Source: Verrucomicrobiota bacterium
GTDB taxonomy: Bacteria; Verrucomicrobiota; Verrucomicrobiia; Opitutales; Oceanipulchritudinaceae
DNA: 64,000 bases
Reading direction: 5' to 3'
Assembly (NCBI GenBank): GCA_021208135.1
Contig: JAJOKB010000116.1
Location: 1 to 64,000 of the forward strand
Part shown: positions 54,045-64,000 of the stretch, in pieces
Numbering within the stretch: the stretch's first letter is position 1
Layout of the letters: every line of letters begins with the position of its first letter
The notes under the pieces: model-generated
What the model saw: the letters and a program-made list of their open reading frames with translations, nothing else
Databases searched by the model: none
Told to the model about the DNA's origin: nothing
Translations under genes and position numbers: made by a program

Positions 54045-55601
54045 TTAGTCTTCAAAGGTATGCACGTGCTGCACTTCGTATGCGGCAAAAGGAGAATCCA
54101 CCAGGGATTGGTGAATCGCATCGGAAAAGGAACGGGGCCAGAAACCAACTACCAGTAATCCGACCAGCAGAACGACTCCAGCGAGTTTTTCCGTCTTGCT
54201 CAAATCGCCACCTTGAATCGGCTGTGCAGGAGAGTCTCCGTAAAATATCGACGCCACTGCCCGCAAACCGTAAATCGCAGAGATTACAATGCCCAGAATG
54301 GCGGGAATAAGTACCCAGGGAGCTTCAGACTTCCAAAGTGACACGAAAATCGCCAACTCACCCCAGAAATTGGCAAATCCGGGGAGCCCAATACTTGCCA
54401 TGGTAGCAGCCACAAAAAAGGCCATTAACACAGGTGCCTTTTGCGCCAACCCACCCATGCTCGGCATATCCAGAGTGCCACACCTGCGTTCAATACCATC
54501 GGCAAGCATGAATAGTAAGGCGACAGACAAACCATGTGCAAACATCATTAGAATGGCTCCACCCACTCCTATGACCGAAAAAGCATATAAGCCGAGAAAA
54601 GCATAGCCCATGTGCATGACAGAGGCATTTCCCAACATGAGTTTGAGATCGCGCTGGGCTACGGTAACCAGTCCGATAACGACAATATTGGCAAGCGCCA
54701 GCCACATCAACAGCGGTCCCCACGATGCGGCAGCATCAGGAAGCACCGGCAAAGCAATCTGAATCAAACCATAAAGACCAAATTTTTTCAACACGCCGGC
54801 ATGTAACATGGCAACGGGTGCCGGAGCCGTGGCATAACCACGGGGAGCCCAGGAATGAAATGGAAAAAGCGAAACCAGAATACCAAAGCCAATGAGCAAC
54901 AACACATATATCCAGTTGTCGAGATTGCCTTCATAAAAAGCCATCTGCAACGCTGGTATTGTGAACTCACTCACACCGGCTTCAAGGTATAGCAACAACA
55001 ATCCCGCGAGCGTTATCATCGCGCCGAGTGTAAGGTAAATCGTCATTTCCAACGCTACACTCTTGCGTCCTCTACGCCCCCAAATGGCAATCATTATAAA
55101 GGTCGGTATGAGTGCGAATTCATGGAAAAAGTAGAAAAAGAAGACATCAATTGATGCAAATACACCCATTAGGCCCGACTGCATGATGAGCAACAGCACT
55201 ACGAACAAGCGCAAGCGATCAATGCCCATCTTAAGCGTGTAAAGCGCTGCGGCCAAACCAGTCAATCCCGCCAGAACAAACATCGGCAAGGCTATTGCGT
55301 TCAATCCAAGATACAGCGAAATACCAAAAGTCTGCAACCCGGTGAAAGATCTCGATGTAAAAGCATAACCTCCGTCCGGCTGCGTTAACAAATAACTGGG
55401 CCACAACCAGAGCGCGATCAATGCCGGAATAGCAAAGCCCACTACCGTCATGGTGCGCACCGCACCATCAGTCAATCTCCCGGCTACAGACAGGGACAAC
55501 GCTGCGGCCAAAGGCGCCACTATAGCAAGCAACACCAGACTGGCATTAAGTGTAGGATACTGCTCGTGCGCTGCAGTGAATATGTTGGCTAGCATTGACA
55601 T
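54045..55601 (-). CDS. nuoM: NADH-quinone oxidoreductase subunit M
   Basis: 518 aa, intact. About 14 membrane helices. The FFYFFHEFALIPTFIMIAIWG segment contains the conserved glutamate, and FPFHSWAPRGYATAPAPVAMLHAGVLKKFG in parts carries the antiporter-family lysine and histidine motif. It forms one of the proton channels of complex I. It lies three bases after nuoL and 12 before nuoN. Confidence 0.95.
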   Translation of the reverse strand: MSMLANIFTAAHEQYPTLNASLVLLAIVAPLAAALSLSVAGRLTDGAVRTMTVVGFAIPALIALWLWPSYLLTQPDGGYAFTSRSFTGLQTFGISLYLGLNAIALPMFVLAGLTGLAAALYTLKMGIDRLRLFVVLLLIMQSGLMGVFASIDVFFFYFFHEFALIPTFIMIAIWGRRGRKSVALEMTIYLTLGAMITLAGLLLLYLEAGVSEFTIPALQMAFYEGNLDNWIYVLLLIGFGILVSLFPFHSWAPRGYATAPAPVAMLHAGVLKKFGLYGLIQIALPVLPDAAASWGPLLMWLALANIVVIGLVTVAQRDLKLMLGNASVMHMGYAFLGLYAFSVIGVGGAILMMFAHGLSVALLFMLADGIERRCGTLDMPSMGGLAQKAPVLMAFFVAATMASIGLPGFANFWGELAIFVSLWKSEAPWVLIPAILGIVISAIYGLRAVASIFYGDSPAQPIQGGDLSKTEKLAGVVLLVGLLVVGFWPRSFSDAIHQSLVDSPFAAYEVQHVHTFED

Positions 55602-55604
55602 GGC

Positions 55605-57504
55605 TCAGAACAGGCTGAAAACGTTGGTGGCATAAGCGAGGAATAGCAGTAGTCCAGTAAAGAACCACCACACGTAGGCGGAGACACTGCCGGTGTGCAA
55701 CGAGCGGGCAAGGATACCGAACAAGCCAGCTACGCCAGCCGCCCCGCGGACAAGAAGCCCGCCGATAAACAATGTGTCCAGAAAATCAATGAGGTCTGCG
55801 ACCCGCTGCTGCACTTTAGTCACATAAGCGCTGTACAGTTCATCAAACCAGAAACGCGAACGGCTCACATTAAACACAGCAGGCAACTTGGCTTCCAGGG
55901 CGTCGGTGTTGCCGGAGTTGCGACCGTAGAACAACCACGACAACAAGAGTCCACCACCGCCGGCAAATATGGAAATAACTACCATCAACAGTTTGTCACT
56001 GCCCTTGGGATGAAGCACCGCACCATCCAGGATACCATGCAGCACGCCCGGATAAAGTACCATGTACCCGCCTCCCACGGCAAACACAGATAAAATGACC
56101 AACGGCAACCACATCACCCAAGGCGATTCATGAGCATGCCCGGCAGCCTCCGACCTGGCACTGCCCAGGAATGCCACCACAAATAACCGCCCCATGTAGG
56201 TTGCAGTCATCAGAGCGGTGATGACAAGGATGACAAATGCCGGAGTACTCTGCAGCTTGGCAACGAACAGGATGGCATCTTTGCTGAAAAATCCAGCGGA
56301 GATAAATGGAATTCCGGCAATGGCAATCACACCGAGCAGAAAAGTGATCCCTGTTACGGGCATCTTGCGCAGCAAACCTCCCATTTTGTATATGTCCTGC
56401 TCGTGATGCATGGCATGGATCACCGAACCCGAACCTAAGAACATCAGTGCTTTGAAAAACGCGTGTGTAGTCAGGTGGAACATCGCCGCTCCAAGGCCAT
56501 ACAGTACTGCATCCCCGCCCTGAGCCAATCCATAGGTGGTTCCCAATCCAAATGCTGCTACCATGTAGCCCAATTGAGACAGAGTGGAATAGGCAAGAAT
56601 CTTCTTGATATCATTCTGCGCAAAGGCCCAGAACGCTGCAGAAAAGGCTGTTATCAACCCTACCCAGGTGATCACCGTCAATGCCTCAGGTGTGAAAAGA
56701 AAAAATACTCTCGCTAACAGAAAAACACCGGCTGCAACCATGGTTGCAGCGTGAATCAAGGCCGAGATCGGAGTTGGACCCTCCATTGCATCAGGCAACC
56801 AGACATGCAATGGCATCTGTGCAGATTTACCCAGGACACCGCAGAATAAAAGCAATCCGAGAGCGGCACTCACCGTTCCCTCGTTCACGTCAACAGCAGC
56901 AGCCAAAGCTGTCAGCTCAGTCGTACCAAAAGTCCAGTAGGTCAGAATGATACCAAGCAAAAACCCAAAATCCCCTACCCGATTCACTATAAATGCTTTC
57001 TTGGAGGCCGCCGCTGCCGATGGCTTTTTTAAATAATGTCCAATCAACATGTAGGAACTGAATCCAACCAATTCCCAGAAAATGAAAATCATGAACAGAC
57101 TATCGGCCAACACTATGCCCAACATTGAAAACATAAATATCGACAGTCCGCCAAAAAAAACGCGCCTTGGCAGCGTCATCGTGCATGTAGCCCCAGCTGA
57201 ACAGATGAATCCAGAAACCGACAAAACCTACCACGAAAAGCATGAGCGCGGATACATCGTTCAGGAAAAATCCCAGCGAAAGACTCAGCGATCCCAGCGT
57301 CAACCACGGCACCGACACCTGAAGATTCTCACCATCCCAACCGCCTCCATACAGCAGGTAAAGCGCTGTTGACATGATTACACCTGCGGCAGTAATCGAA
57401 ACAAGGGCGGAGAAATTGCCACAACGGCGCCCAAATAAGGCTATGATGACTGCCGCAACCAGAGGTGCAAGCAGTAGCAATAGAAGCAATTCAGCGGTTT
57501 GCAT
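55605..57504 (-). CDS. nuoL: NADH-quinone oxidoreductase subunit L, one frameshift
   Basis: The N-terminal ORF ([20 protein letters not shown] ... HLFSWGYMHDDAAKARFFW) joins the main ORF at an A8 run near 57155. One base fewer restores about 632 aa with FGGLSIFMFSMLGIVLADSLF next in frame. The antiporter core is clear: QMPLHVWLPDAMEGPTPISALIHAATMV in parts and NDIKKILAYSTLSQLGYM. The long C-terminal helix that runs along the membrane arm should be included. Its start overlaps the nuoK stop by one base. Confidence 0.94.
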
Positions 57505-57824
57505 TAGTTTTTAAGCGCGTTCAGTTCGTTTAACTCGACCGTTTGCCTACGGCGCCAAAGTGTCACGATAATGGCAAGCCCAACTGCCACCTCACAGGCG
57601 GCTATGGCAATAATGAAAAGTACAAAAACAGGCCCCGCCATCAATGCATGCTCCGTCGTCGCATTAAAGCGCGAAAAGGCCACCAACCCGAGAATGCTGG
57701 CTGCAAGCATCAATTCCAGACACATCAGTACAATCAGAGCGTTGCGGCGCAACAATACACCGAAGGCACCAATCGAAAACAACAGTCCGGCTACAATCAG
57801 ATAATGTGACAGTCCTATACTCAT
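57504..57824 (-). CDS. nuoK: NADH-quinone oxidoreductase subunit K
   Basis: 106 aa, three helices, family length. It contains [19 protein letters not shown] with the conserved glutamate of helix 2, and [21 protein letters not shown] with the second conserved glutamate. It is part of the proton path next to NuoJ. It overlaps nuoJ by four bases (ATGA). Confidence 0.96.
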   Translation of the reverse strand: MSIGLSHYLIVAGLLFSIGAFGVLLRRNALIVLMCLELMLAASILGLVAFSRFNATTEHALMAGPVFVLFIIAIAACEVAVGLAIIVTLWRRRQTVELNELNALKN

Positions 57825-58345
57825 GAACGGGTCTCCTCAGTACCAGTGGCATCCAACTCACGGCGACAGATGACGATGACACCAATCATCGCTATCAACA
57901 GCATGAATCCAGCGATTTGAAAGGGCAGAATATGGCGGGTGAACAGTTCCACACCAAAAGCGTACGCACTGGCCGCAGGCGCATCCACGGAAATGTCAGC
58001 AAATCCGCCCTGCTCCATGCTGCGGTTAACTAAGCCAATCACCCCAAATGACAATATGGCTAGCGCCACCAGACTTGCCGCATAGGTCAGTACCTTCGGG
58101 CGCGGCGCGTGTTCGGCGTCGATCAACATGATGATGAATAAAAACAAAACCACGATGGCACCCGCATAAACCAACACCTGCAGGATAGCCAACAGGTAGG
58201 TTTCCAAAAGCACGAACATCGCCGCCAGTCCCACAAAGGATACGATCATATTCATTGCCGCATTGACCGGATTGCGGTTGGTGGCAACCAACAGCGCCGG
58301 TACTATGACCATCGTCGCAAATATAATAAACAGCCAGTTCAGCAT
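57821..58345 (-). CDS. nuoJ: NADH-quinone oxidoreductase subunit J
   Basis: 174 aa, five helices. The signature [24 protein letters not shown] is intact; this helix carries the pi-bulge thought to relay conformational change. [24 protein letters not shown] is also typical. It lies between nuoI (11-base gap) and nuoK. Confidence 0.95.
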   Translation of the reverse strand: MLNWLFIIFATMVIVPALLVATNRNPVNAAMNMIVSFVGLAAMFVLLETYLLAILQVLVYAGAIVVLFLFIIMLIDAEHAPRPKVLTYAASLVALAILSFGVIGLVNRSMEQGGFADISVDAPAASAYAFGVELFTRHILPFQIAGFMLLIAMIGVIVICRRELDATGTEETRS

Positions 58346-58356
58346 GGCAGACAGTG

Positions 58357-58902
58357 TTAGTGGTGACCCCCGGAAGCAGCTAACTCAGCCGCTTTCTTTT
58401 TATCCCATTTGAAGTGTTGGTCCGGCAAAGTTCCGCCGATCTCATACAGTTTGTCTTTTTTGAAGACCAACTCTTCGCGACTCAACCCATTGAGCGAAAA
58501 GATATCCTGCAAGAAAATGGCTTCTTCAGGACACACTTCCTGACAGAAACCACAATAGATGCAGCGTAACATATTGATCTCAAACTCTTCAGGCGCCTTT
58601 TCCACATGTGCGGTATCCGCGTCCTCAGCTATGGACCCCGGAGTTATTCGAATCGCCTTTGGCGGACAGACGAACTCACATAATTGGCAAGAAACACACT
58701 TTTCCCGACCATTGGGATCTTTGACCAATGTCGGTACACCGCGATAGCCAGTTGGTATGTCCGGGCGCTCATCCGGATACTCCAACGTGACTGGCGGTTT
58801 CAACATGTTCTTCATGGTGATCTTCAGACCACCAATGATCTGCGGTAAATAGGTCCTTTCCGCCAGACTCAGTGGTTTGCGCTCAAGTACTTTGATAGCC
58901 AT
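58357..58902 (-). CDS. nuoI: NADH-quinone oxidoreductase subunit I (two 4Fe-4S clusters)
   Basis: 181 aa. Two ferredoxin motifs bind clusters N6a and N6b: CVSCQLCEFVCPP and CIYCGFCQEVCPEEA. The N-terminal amphipathic part (GGLKITMKNMLKPPVTLEYPDERP in parts) docks it on the membrane arm. It transfers electrons to N2 and quinone. Ends with a His pair after Ser-Gly-Gly. Confidence 0.96.
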   Translation of the reverse strand: MAIKVLERKPLSLAERTYLPQIIGGLKITMKNMLKPPVTLEYPDERPDIPTGYRGVPTLVKDPNGREKCVSCQLCEFVCPPKAIRITPGSIAEDADTAHVEKAPEEFEINMLRCIYCGFCQEVCPEEAIFLQDIFSLNGLSREELVFKKDKLYEIGGTLPDQHFKWDKKKAAELAASGGHH

Positions 58903-58927
58903 GATTTTAGTGAGTTGCGGGTCCAGA

Positions 58928-60019
58928 TTAGAATTGTTCGATCACCGCAATGATCACGGTGTAAAATATTAGGTTGGCGACAGCCAGGGGTAGCAGACGC
59001 TTCCACCCTAAGGTCATAACCTGATCGTAACGAAAACGAGGCAAAGTCCACCTTACCCACATGAAAAGGAATACCATGAAAAGCACCTTGGCCAAAAAGA
59101 TCAGCACCGAAATCACGGCACCGAATACTCCTGCCAAAACAGGTAGCCCAGGCAATGTCCAACCACCCAGGAACAACAACACAAACACCGCTGAACCGAG
59201 CAGGATGTGCGCGTACTCACCTGTAAAAAACAACCCGAATTTAAAGGCACCGTACTCAGTATTGAACCCCGCTACCAGATCGGTCTCCGACTCAGGCATG
59301 TCGAATGGCAAGCGATTGGTTTCAGCAAACAAGGCCACCAGGAAAATCAATGCGGAAACCGGCTGGTATATAATGGTCCACTGCGGCAGTATCCACCACT
59401 GAAGCCCAGCTTGAGCTTCGACAACCGAAGTCAGACTCAAGGTGCCTCCAACCCAAAGGAAAACAGGCAAGATCGACAAACCCATCGCCAACTCATAGGA
59501 AATCATTTGTGCCGAGGCACGCACTCCACCTAAAAACGGGTATTTGGAATTGGCTGACCAACCGGCGAGAATGATGCCGTAAACCCCTAGAGAGGATACC
59601 GCGAGAATAAACAAAATGCCGATATCAAGATCGGTCAGAATCAAAGTCGCCACTTGCCCGGTACTGTCAATGAACTGGCCAAAGGGCATGACGGTCATAA
59701 TCACAATCGCCGGCACAAACGACATCACTGGAGCCAACACATAATAGAACTTCTTAACATGGCCCGGCACCGGCTCCTCTTTAAACAAAAACTTCAATCC
59801 GTCGGCTGGCAGTTGGAATAATCCCATGCGGGTGAGCAATCGCCCCACTACTGGAATATTGCCCAGCAAGGGCGGAGCTGTGCGATTGGGGCCCGGACGC
59901 CCTTGGACCCAGGCTGCTACCTTGCGCTCTAGCACCACAGAGTAACCCGCCAGGGTCATGACCACTCCGATCATTGCCACTGCTTTCAGCAAAAGTATGG
60001 ATAGTTCTGTCCAGTTCAT
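58928..60019 (-). CDS. nuoH: NADH-quinone oxidoreductase subunit H
   Basis: 363 aa, intact. Eight or more helices. Conserved pieces include VVLERKVAAWVQGRPGPNRT, ADGLKFLFKEEPVPG, the acidic E-rich loop AETNRLPFDMPESETDLVAGFNTEYGAFKFGLFF in parts, and WVRWTLPRFRYDQVMTLGWKRLLP. It forms the quinone chamber with NuoB and NuoD and the link to the proton path. It lies two bases after nuoG. Confidence 0.96.
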   Translation of the reverse strand: MNWTELSILLLKAVAMIGVVMTLAGYSVVLERKVAAWVQGRPGPNRTAPPLLGNIPVVGRLLTRMGLFQLPADGLKFLFKEEPVPGHVKKFYYVLAPVMSFVPAIVIMTVMPFGQFIDSTGQVATLILTDLDIGILFILAVSSLGVYGIILAGWSANSKYPFLGGVRASAQMISYELAMGLSILPVFLWVGGTLSLTSVVEAQAGLQWWILPQWTIIYQPVSALIFLVALFAETNRLPFDMPESETDLVAGFNTEYGAFKFGLFFTGEYAHILLGSAVFVLLFLGGWTLPGLPVLAGVFGAVISVLIFLAKVLFMVFLFMWVRWTLPRFRYDQVMTLGWKRLLPLAVANLIFYTVIIAVIEQF

Positions 60020-60021
60020 GG

Positions 60022-61729
60022 TTATGCTTGCGCGGTTGCTACAGCAGCCGGTTCATAGTGCAAAGATTTTCCTTCAACAAAAGGCAAGTCGGCAAAACGC
60101 TTGCCGTCAATCAAATGTCCGGTCTCAGGTATGCCTCTGAAGCTCAAACCTTTGAATTCTTCAATGTCATTGACCATTAAGTGCCAAACGGCGTCTGCAC
60201 TCGGTTCACAAAGCTCTTCACCAGTGAGAACACGATACAAACGCGTAAATGTACTCAGTCCAAACAAAGTACCCTTGGGTCCGGGCACGGCCTGGGCAAA
60301 CTTCTGCACGCGAAACTGCTGGTTGATAAAACTTCCGGATTTTTCAAACACGGTTAACAAGGGCATGTCGACCTTGGAATATTGTGCCGTGTCGCTGTGA
60401 TGAGTGTGAATGTTGATGACCGCAACTTTACGCAATTGCTCCACCGAAATTCCGGCAACAGTCAGGTCTTCCCCAACTGTAAGGATTGTTTTTACCGTTC
60501 CCGCATCAATGGCTTGTGCCAATTCCGGCAATGTGGCTTGCGGCAGACTATCAATCAATCCTGTCACCAAGGCTCCGCGAACGTTGGGATTGCGGTCAGC
60601 AGAAATCAACATGCCATCGCCATCAGCTGTACGGGCCACCAAATAAACAGGCACCGAACCACTTAGTCGGCCAGCAATCCTTCGCAACAAATACTGCTCT
60701 TCCACACTCAAACGTCCACTGCCAACTATCGCGACAGATCCCGACTGCAACAGTTCCTGTGCGGCAGCGAGCGCATCATCAGCGCCGCAAACCTTACCGT
60801 CCAGTCGGTACTCAGTAAGCCGATCTTCGCTGTCAACTTGCTTGTATAACATCCGCCCACTATCGGGCATCCAGGTATCATTGACTGCGTCATTGCGCCT
60901 GGGCGTGATACGGTGAATAACCCCTTCGCGGCTACCAACTACAGTGTTGCACCCAACACTCGACTCAGTGTCGATGCTGGGGGTCTCTTTCAAAAACCAC
61001 ACCCGCATTTTGAAACGAAAATCCGTCGAGGTCAACGCACCCACCGGACACAGATCCACAGTATTCAGCGAATAATTGCTGGTCAGTTGTTTTCCCGGAA
61101 ATACACCGAGGGTTGAATAACTCCCACGGTCGGTGAAACCCAAAATACTTTCACCAATAATCTCGTCACAGAACCGTATGCAGCGGGAACACAGGATACA
61201 GCGTTCGTTCATCAAGCATCACCCGTGGTCCAATGCGTGTACGCTTCGGCTTAACGTTCTTCTGTTCTATAAAACGACTGAAGCCACGACCATAATCTGT
61301 GGCAAATTCCTGCAGACGACATTCGCCAGCCTGATCGCAAATCGGACAATCCAGTGGATGATTGACCAGGAGAAATTCCATAACCCCTTCGCGACACTCT
61401 TTGACCATGGGTGACTGGGTGCGAATGTGCAGCCCTGGTGTCGCTGTGGTTGCACATGCAATCGCCGGCTTGGGCATCCACTGGATAACCGGATTACCGT
61501 CTCCATCCAACAAAGGCTGACCCGTGGCACGATCCCGTCCCGGCAAGCCCATTTCCACCAAACACATCCGGCAGTTGCCGACCACACTCAGCTTCGGATG
61601 ATAGCAGTAATGCGGCACTTCAGTGCCCACGCGGGTCGCGGCCTCAACCATGTTGGTGCCAGGCTCAACGCGCACTTCCTGCCCGTCCACAAAGACTGAA
61701 ATCAAATTATCCTTTTTCGGTTCGCTCAT
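60022..61729 (-). CDS. nuoG: NADH-quinone oxidoreductase subunit G, short form, one frameshift
   Basis: The N-terminal ORF (61166-61729) has the 2Fe-2S set CYHPKLSVVGNCRMCLVEMG, then CATTATPG and PLDCPICDQAGECRLQ. The main ORF continues with CILCSRCIRFCDEIIGE. They join near 61215 (GATGAACGAACGC); removing one C gives LDEERCILCSRC. The corrected 568 aa is much shorter than the E. coli protein (about 900), with a reduced molybdopterin-enzyme-like domain. It carries clusters N1b, N4 and N5. Confidence 0.93.
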
Positions 61730-61762
61730 GCTGGTACCCGTTGCTTATCGCTCAAATCTTAC

Positions 61763-63112
61763 TCACACCAAACGAAATTCACGCTTGGCCCGCTCATCCG
61801 GAGTTTCATTCGCCTTGGCAACAAACTCATTGCGGAATTTGGCAACAAAGCTTTGCGTCGGCCAAGCGCAGGCTTCGCCGTGCGCACAAATGGTTCTTCC
61901 GGCAATTTGGTCCCCGATCGAGGCCAATAAATCGACGTCTTCAACCCGCGCTCCACCGTTCGCCATTCGTCTGGTAATCTTCTTCATCCAGAGCGAACCT
62001 TCACGGCACGGCGTACACTGACCACAACTCTCGTGGGCGTAAAACTCGTTGATATTGGCGAGCACATCGACAATGTTCACACTGTCGTCGACAACCACGA
62101 CCGCACCAGAGCCACTCATGCTGCCAACGGTCATGGGACTGTCAAAATCCAGCGGAATGTCTTCGATACTCCAGTCGTATGGGGTGCCATCACGCAGTTT
62201 CCCCTTAAAACGCTCATCGCCACGCAAGACCTTGGATGAGGATCCACCGGGTATCAACGCCTGAAGTTTGCGCCCGGGACGCAATCCACCACCCAGTTCG
62301 TGAATGAGCTGCCCATAGGTAACCTTGCCACACTCAATTTCAAAGTAACCGGGGTTGCGCACATGACCACTCAAACACCATATACGGGTACCCGTGTTGC
62401 CGGGAGTACCAATCTTGGCGTACTCCTTGCCCCCCATGGCAACGATATGCTTCACGTTGCAGAGAGTTTCTACGTTGTTTACGATGGTCGGGCATTGATA
62501 TAACCCCAACGCTGCAGGAAAATACGGCGGCTTGATGCGTGGGTAGGCTCGTTTGCCTTCTAACGATTCTATCAATCCAGTTTCTTCTCCACAAATGTAG
62601 GCGGCCGCCCCCCTGTGTACAATAATGTCACAACTATAACCCGATCCGAGCACATTCTCCCCCAATAAATTGGCTGCCCGCGCATCCTCAATCGCTTTTC
62701 GCAGGATTTTGGCAGCATAGGGCATTTCTTCACGGATATAGATGAATGCCAATTTAGCCTGAATCGCATAGGCTGTAATCATCATGCCTTCAATCAGCTG
62801 GTGCGGATCCTTGTGCATGATCTGACGATCTTTGAAAGTTCCCGGCTCTGACTCGTCAGCATTGCAAATCAGATAAATCGGTTTGCCTGACCGGCGATCC
62901 AGAAATTTCCACTTCATGCCAGCCGGAAATCCAGCTCCACCCCGGCCACGCACTCCAGAATCAAGAACCTCTTGGCAAATCTCTTCAGGTTTCATCTGGT
63001 ATGCCTTGCGCTGCTCTACATAGCCACCATGCTTGATGTAACACTCTATGCTGGTATCATAACCAGGGGTGTCAGCGTGCTGCAAAATCAATCGTCGTTC
63101 CTTGGGATGCAT
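61763..63112 (-). CDS. nuoF: NADH-quinone oxidoreductase subunit F (NADH and FMN binding)
   Basis: 449 aa, intact. The FMN/NADH site reads RGRGGAGFPAGMKWKFL and NADESEPGTFKDR; GEETGLIESLEGKRAYPR follows. The 4Fe-4S N3 ligands are ESCGQCTPCREG plus the later C in ICAHGEACAW. It oxidises NADH at the tip of the peripheral arm. It lies six bases after nuoE. Confidence 0.97.
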   Translation of the reverse strand: MHPKERRLILQHADTPGYDTSIECYIKHGGYVEQRKAYQMKPEEICQEVLDSGVRGRGGAGFPAGMKWKFLDRRSGKPIYLICNADESEPGTFKDRQIMHKDPHQLIEGMMITAYAIQAKLAFIYIREEMPYAAKILRKAIEDARAANLLGENVLGSGYSCDIIVHRGAAAYICGEETGLIESLEGKRAYPRIKPPYFPAALGLYQCPTIVNNVETLCNVKHIVAMGGKEYAKIGTPGNTGTRIWCLSGHVRNPGYFEIECGKVTYGQLIHELGGGLRPGRKLQALIPGGSSSKVLRGDERFKGKLRDGTPYDWSIEDIPLDFDSPMTVGSMSGSGAVVVVDDSVNIVDVLANINEFYAHESCGQCTPCREGSLWMKKITRRMANGGARVEDVDLLASIGDQIAGRTICAHGEACAWPTQSFVAKFRNEFVAKANETPDERAKREFRLV

Positions 63113-63118
63113 GGCAAT

Positions 63119-63637
63119 TTACTCCTGAGTTGAAGACGGGGTCTCTTGTTTAATACGGTTGCAAATCTCAACAACCTTTTCTTCAGTAAGGTTTTCGTAT
63201 AAGTCGTCGTCCACCATAGCCACTGGCGCGGTTCCGCAACTGGCCAAACACTCGGCAAATTCCACTGTCACCCGCCCGTCGGGAGAAATGACATTGAGAT
63301 CAGTATCAAATTCACGTTTGAAATGATCGCAAATTTTGTAGGCCCCGTTGAGGGCGCACGACAGCGTACGGCACACGCGAATGTAGCGCTTGCCTATCGG
63401 ATGCTCACGATAATAAGGATAGAACGTCACCACCTCCCGCACCTGAATAGGAGTCAATCCCAACTTGTCTGCCACCCATTCCTGCGCCTCCAAAGGGATA
63501 TGTCCCAGATCTGCCTGTACGGCATGGAGAATCGGCATGAGCGCACTCCTGCTTTGCGGATAACGCGGAATGACCGCCTCGATTTCTCGCAGCGTTTCGT
63601 CTTTCAATTGAATGCTCATTTTGACTTGGGTGCTCAT
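63119..63637 (-). CDS. nuoE: NADH-quinone oxidoreductase subunit E (2Fe-2S)
   Basis: 172 aa. A thioredoxin-like fold with the N1a cluster ligands RVCRTLSCALNGA (C-x4-C) and ECLASCGTAPV (C-x3-C). The N-terminal helical part includes YPQSRSALMPILHAVQADLGHIPLEAQEWVADKL in parts. It pairs with NuoF. The start codon overlaps the nuoD stop by one base (TAATG). Confidence 0.96.
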   Translation of the reverse strand: MSTQVKMSIQLKDETLREIEAVIPRYPQSRSALMPILHAVQADLGHIPLEAQEWVADKLGLTPIQVREVVTFYPYYREHPIGKRYIRVCRTLSCALNGAYKICDHFKREFDTDLNVISPDGRVTVEFAECLASCGTAPVAMVDDDLYENLTEEKVVEICNRIKQETPSSTQE

Positions 63638-64000
63638 TAACGGTCACACTCCCCCAACACAAAGTCCAGACTGCCCAAGATAACAGGAATGTCAGCTACC
63701 ATATGGCCGACGCACATCTTGGATAATATGGAGAGGTTACAAAAACTGGGTGAACGGATTTTCATTCGGTAAGGTACGCCCCCACCCTTGGATACAATAT
63801 AAAATCCGAGTGCTCCCTTCGGATTTTCCGCCTCGAAGTAGACTTCACCAGCAGGCATCTGTGGCCCCTCAGTGACCAACATGAAATTCTGAATCAACTC
63901 TTCCATGCTGGTCAGAATTTTGTCTTTGCGCGGCGCAAAATTTTCTTCGCCTCTTCTGCGTACCAAAGTCCTTCGGGCATCTTGTCAATCACCTGACGAA
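63637..64000 (-). CDS. nuoD: NADH-quinone oxidoreductase subunit D, C-terminal part, frameshifted, cut by window edge
   Basis: The last 100 residues match Nuo[39 protein letters not shown] in parts, then the [13 protein letters not shown] end with the quinone-site Asp. Upstream, [20 protein letters not shown] lies in a different frame; the shift is near 63950 in AAAATTTTGCG, a homopolymer-rich spot. NuoD carries part of the quinone site. The N-terminus, and presumably nuoA-C, lie outside the window. Confidence 0.92.

Overview
This window looks like a chromosomal core region of a Gram-negative-type heterotroph, most likely a member of the Verrucomicrobiota (an Opitutae-like lineage is my guess). 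The clues are a McsA-McsB-ClpC arginine-phosphorylation operon outside the Firmicutes, an EF-Tu with an unusual switch I, and a secreted lyase with a C-terminal 'FG-DANN...A-PAGDGIANGLRYAMG'-type tail that resembles tails on many verrucomicrobial secreted proteins. The taxon is an inference; no rRNA gene is present to settle it.

Layout. Positions 1-24,040 (minus strand) carry the translation/transcription supercluster, read right to left: tRNA-Thr, tuf, tRNA-Trp, secE, nusG, rplK, rplA, rplJ, rplL, rpoB, rpoC, rpsL, rpsG, fusA, rpsJ, then rplC-D-W-B, rpsS, rplV, rpsC, rplP, rpmC, rpsQ, rplN-X-E, rpsN, rpsH, rplF and the start of rplR. Hairpins divide it into probable transcription units: an attenuator between rplL and rpoB, a terminator after rpoC, and a terminator after rpsJ followed by a good sigma70-type promoter for rplC. 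Positions 24,200-26,560 (plus) encode RNase R. Positions 26,562-31,590 (minus) hold mcsA-mcsB-clpC plus an amidohydrolase. An SbtA-type bicarbonate transporter and a divergent LysR regulator follow (31,722-33,645). Then come a large secreted heparinase-like lyase (plus), recQ, an inositol-monophosphatase/SDR fusion, a SLC13-type transporter and glgC (all minus). A plus-strand run glmS-hisC-CNNM protein-DUF4203 protein-TPR histidine kinase-xseA (44,290-52,455) follows. The right end (52,523-64,000, minus) is a complex I operon, nuoD(partial)-E-F-G-H-I-J-K-L-M-N.

The most important technical observation is that about nineteen single-base frameshifts break otherwise well-conserved, often essential genes (rplR, rplN, rplC, fusA, rpsG, rplJ, recQ, glgC, nuoN, nuoL, nuoG, nuoD and others). 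Many sit at homopolymer runs, and one-base corrections restore family-standard proteins. I read these as residual indels of an uncorrected (probably long-read) assembly, not as biology, and I give full-length spans for these genes.

I found no CRISPR array, transposon, prophage or obvious defence island. The best candidates for new biology are modest: the McsAB-ClpC operon with an attached amidohydrolase, the divergent EF-Tu effector loop, a possible pseudoknot between rplJ and rplL, an orphan soluble TPR histidine kinase in an envelope/repair gene run, and the IMPase-SDR fusion.
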